Assembly (NCBI RefSeq): GCF_024714495.1
Contig: NZ_JAMZMJ010000002.1
Span: forward strand, 62,001 to 126,000
Source: Marinoscillum pacificum
GTDB lineage: Bacteria > Bacteroidota > Bacteroidia > Cytophagales > Cyclobacteriaceae
Direction: 5' to 3'
DNA: 64,000 nt
A program made the translations under genes and the position numbers. A model generated the notes under the pieces. It had not been told where the DNA came from. It saw nothing but the letters and a program-made list of their open reading frames with translations, and ran no database searches. This document shows positions 62,609-64,000 of the stretch, piece after piece (the stretch's first letter is position 1; every line of letters starts with the position of its first letter).

Positions 62609-64000
62609 ATGAAAATAACTAAAGTATCCATCACTCGGTCTACCATCGTCACGGTGCTCTTTACCATACTGATAGGTGCAGGGGCCTTCAGTTATACCAT
62701 GCTGGGCTACGAGCTACTGCCCGATATGAGTGTGCCTGTGCTTACGATCTCTACAGTATATCCTGGTGCTTCACCAAGTGAGGTAGAAACATCAGTAACC
62801 AAAGAAATAGAAGATGCAGTAGCAACGCTGGAAGGACTGGATAGAATCACCAGTACCTCTATGGAAAGTGTCTCAGTAGTCACCGTAGAAATGAAACAGG
62901 ATGTTGATCCTGATCAGGCTCTGCAGGAGGCACAGCGGAATATTAATGCAATGCTTAATGACTTGCCAGATGACGCAGAGCAGCCTTCCATCGGGAAATA
63001 TGACATCAATGATCTTCCCATTATGAAACTCGGCGTTTCTGCTGACATATCAGACACAGAATTGTATGACCTGATAGATGAGCAAATAAAACCAAGGCTA
63101 TCCAAGATAGAAGGTGTAGCAGATGTAGATGTGTTAGGTGGACAACCTAGAGAGATCCGTATCAATCTCAACGCGGATAAAATGGAAGTATATAAGATCA
63201 GTCTGCTCCAGTTAAGCTCACTGATAGAAAATGCCAACATGGATATCCCTGCAGGAAAAATCAAAAATAACAACTCGCAAACATTGATCAGACTGGCAGG
63301 TAAGTACACTTCCTTGGATGAGATAAGAAAGCTGACTGTAGGTGTACAATCCGACAGGTCTCCCGTAAGATTATCTGACATTGCTGAAGTACAGGATACT
63401 CAAAAAGAAGCGGAGATTTTAAGTAGAATAAATGGCGAACCTGCAATTGGGCTAAATATCCGAAAACAAGGTGATGCCAATGCAGTGGAAGTAAGTGAAG
63501 AAACAAGAAAACTTATTACAGAGATTGAGCAAGACTATTCAGGCGATAACCTGAAATTCTCAATCGCTTCAGACAACTCTGAGTTTACCTTGGAAGCAGC
63601 TGATGCGGTAATTCACGATTTGGTTTTCGCGGTAATTCTAGTGGCGATCGTAATGCTTCTTTTTTTACACAGTTTGAGAAATGCGGTCATTGTAATGGTT
63701 GCTGTTCCAGCATCAATCATCTCCACATTCACAGCTATGATGCTAATGGGCTTCACTTTGAACTTGATGAGTTTGTTAGCTCTTTCACTAGTAGTGGGTA
63801 TTCTCGTGGATGATGCCATTGTGGTCATAGAAAACATCTATCGTCACATGGAAATGGGTAAATCAAAATTTCAGGCAGCCTATGACGGTATCCGTGAAAT
63901 CGGAGTTACTGTAATCTCCATTACACTTGTAATTGTGGCTGTATTCGTCCCTATCTCATTGACAGGAGGCATTATCGGAAACTTGCTTCGTCAGTTTTCT
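62609..64000 (+). CDS. RND efflux transporter permease (3' end beyond window)
   Basis: The frame from the ATG at 62609 is open to the last base, giving the first 464 residues. It begins MKITKVSITRSTIVTVLFTI (first membrane helix), followed by YELLPDMSVPVLTISTVYPGASPSEVETSVTKEIEDAV, the typical porter-domain start of HAE/AcrB-type permeases. Later come VFAVILVAIVMLLFLHSLRNA and the proton-relay helix GILVDDAIVVIENIYRH, with the adjacent aspartates. Roughly 1,000 residues are expected in total, so more than half is missing. The 59-nt gap to the adaptor has no obvious promoter, so it is part of the same operon. Confidence 0.93.
   Translation, partial: MKITKVSITRSTIVTVLFTILIGAGAFSYTMLGYELLPDMSVPVLTISTVYPGASPSEVETSVTKEIEDAVATLEGLDRITSTSMESVSVVTVEMKQDVDPDQALQEAQRNINAMLNDLPDDAEQPSIGKYDINDLPIMKLGVSADISDTELYDLIDEQIKPRLSKIEGVADVDVLGGQPREIRINLNADKMEVYKISLLQLSSLIENANMDIPAGKIKNNNSQTLIRLAGKYTSLDEIRKLTVGVQSDRSPVRLSDIAEVQDTQKEAEILSRINGEPAIGLNIRKQGDANAVEVSEETRKLITEIEQDYSGDNLKFSIASDNSEFTLEAADAVIHDLVFAVILVAIVMLLFLHSLRNAVIVMVAVPASIISTFTAMMLMGFTLNLMSLLALSLVVGILVDDAIVVIENIYRHMEMGKSKFQAAYDGIREIGVTVISITLVIVAVFVPISLTGGIIGNLLRQFS

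Overview
The window looks like chromosomal DNA of a marine, glycan-degrading Bacteroidota, most likely of the order Cytophagales. The evidence is two complete sigma/FecR/SusC/SusD polysaccharide-utilisation loci (PULs), a C-terminal type IX secretion (T9SS) sorting domain, TAnnTTTG-type -7 boxes, very few Shine-Dalgarno sites, and about 40% GC. The genus cannot be fixed from the sequence alone.

Layout. 1-12 kb is mixed housekeeping: a partial coiled-coil AAA-like protein coupled to an MscS channel, a PLP-dependent decarboxylase, a YwbE protein, a low-GC beta-helix/membrane protein, a tRNA-Leu(CAA) surrounded by broken tRNA-Leu pieces, and small SRPBCC, RDD, YqhA and cyclase genes. 13.2-26.5 kb (minus strand) is a tightly packed operon: sugar MFS transporter, GH92, GH127-type, GH43, GH78, GH92 and GH32. 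26.8-37.4 kb (minus strand) holds a DUF4965-family enzyme, then DUF3823 lipoprotein, SusD, SusC, FecR and an ECF sigma factor (PUL 1). 37.5-58.7 kb (minus strand) is PUL 2: SusC, SusD, SusE, GH76, GH125, GH92, GH76, GH2, GH125 and two S1 sulfatases. Its FecR is next to SusC, but its sigma factor (58.9 kb) is divergent. 59.6-64 kb (plus strand) is an efflux operon: GbsR/MarR-type regulator, TolC, membrane-fusion protein and an RND permease cut by the window end.

How the genes work together. In each PUL a SusC barrel carrying an STN domain can signal through FecR to its ECF sigma factor while SusC/SusD import oligosaccharides. PUL 2 (two GH76 endo-alpha-1,6-mannanases, two GH125 exo-alpha-1,6-mannosidases, GH92 and two sulfatases) fits an alpha-mannan, probably sulfated. 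PUL 1 removes rhamnose, arabinofuranose and mannose (and possibly fructose) from a more complex glycan and exports the sugars to the cytoplasm-facing MFS importer.

Most notable signals. (1) In both PULs the short gap between fecR and susC holds a plus-strand intrinsic terminator with a TAnnTTTG box upstream, implying cis-antisense small RNAs over the susC leaders. (2) A 17-bp element AACGT-N7-ACGTT lies 30-40 nt upstream of three separate catabolic genes. (3) A 20-bp element GGTTCT-N8-AGAACT lies in front of both the efflux regulator and tolC. (4) Truncated tRNA-Leu copies are each interrupted by a short palindrome. All were read by eye, with no database search.
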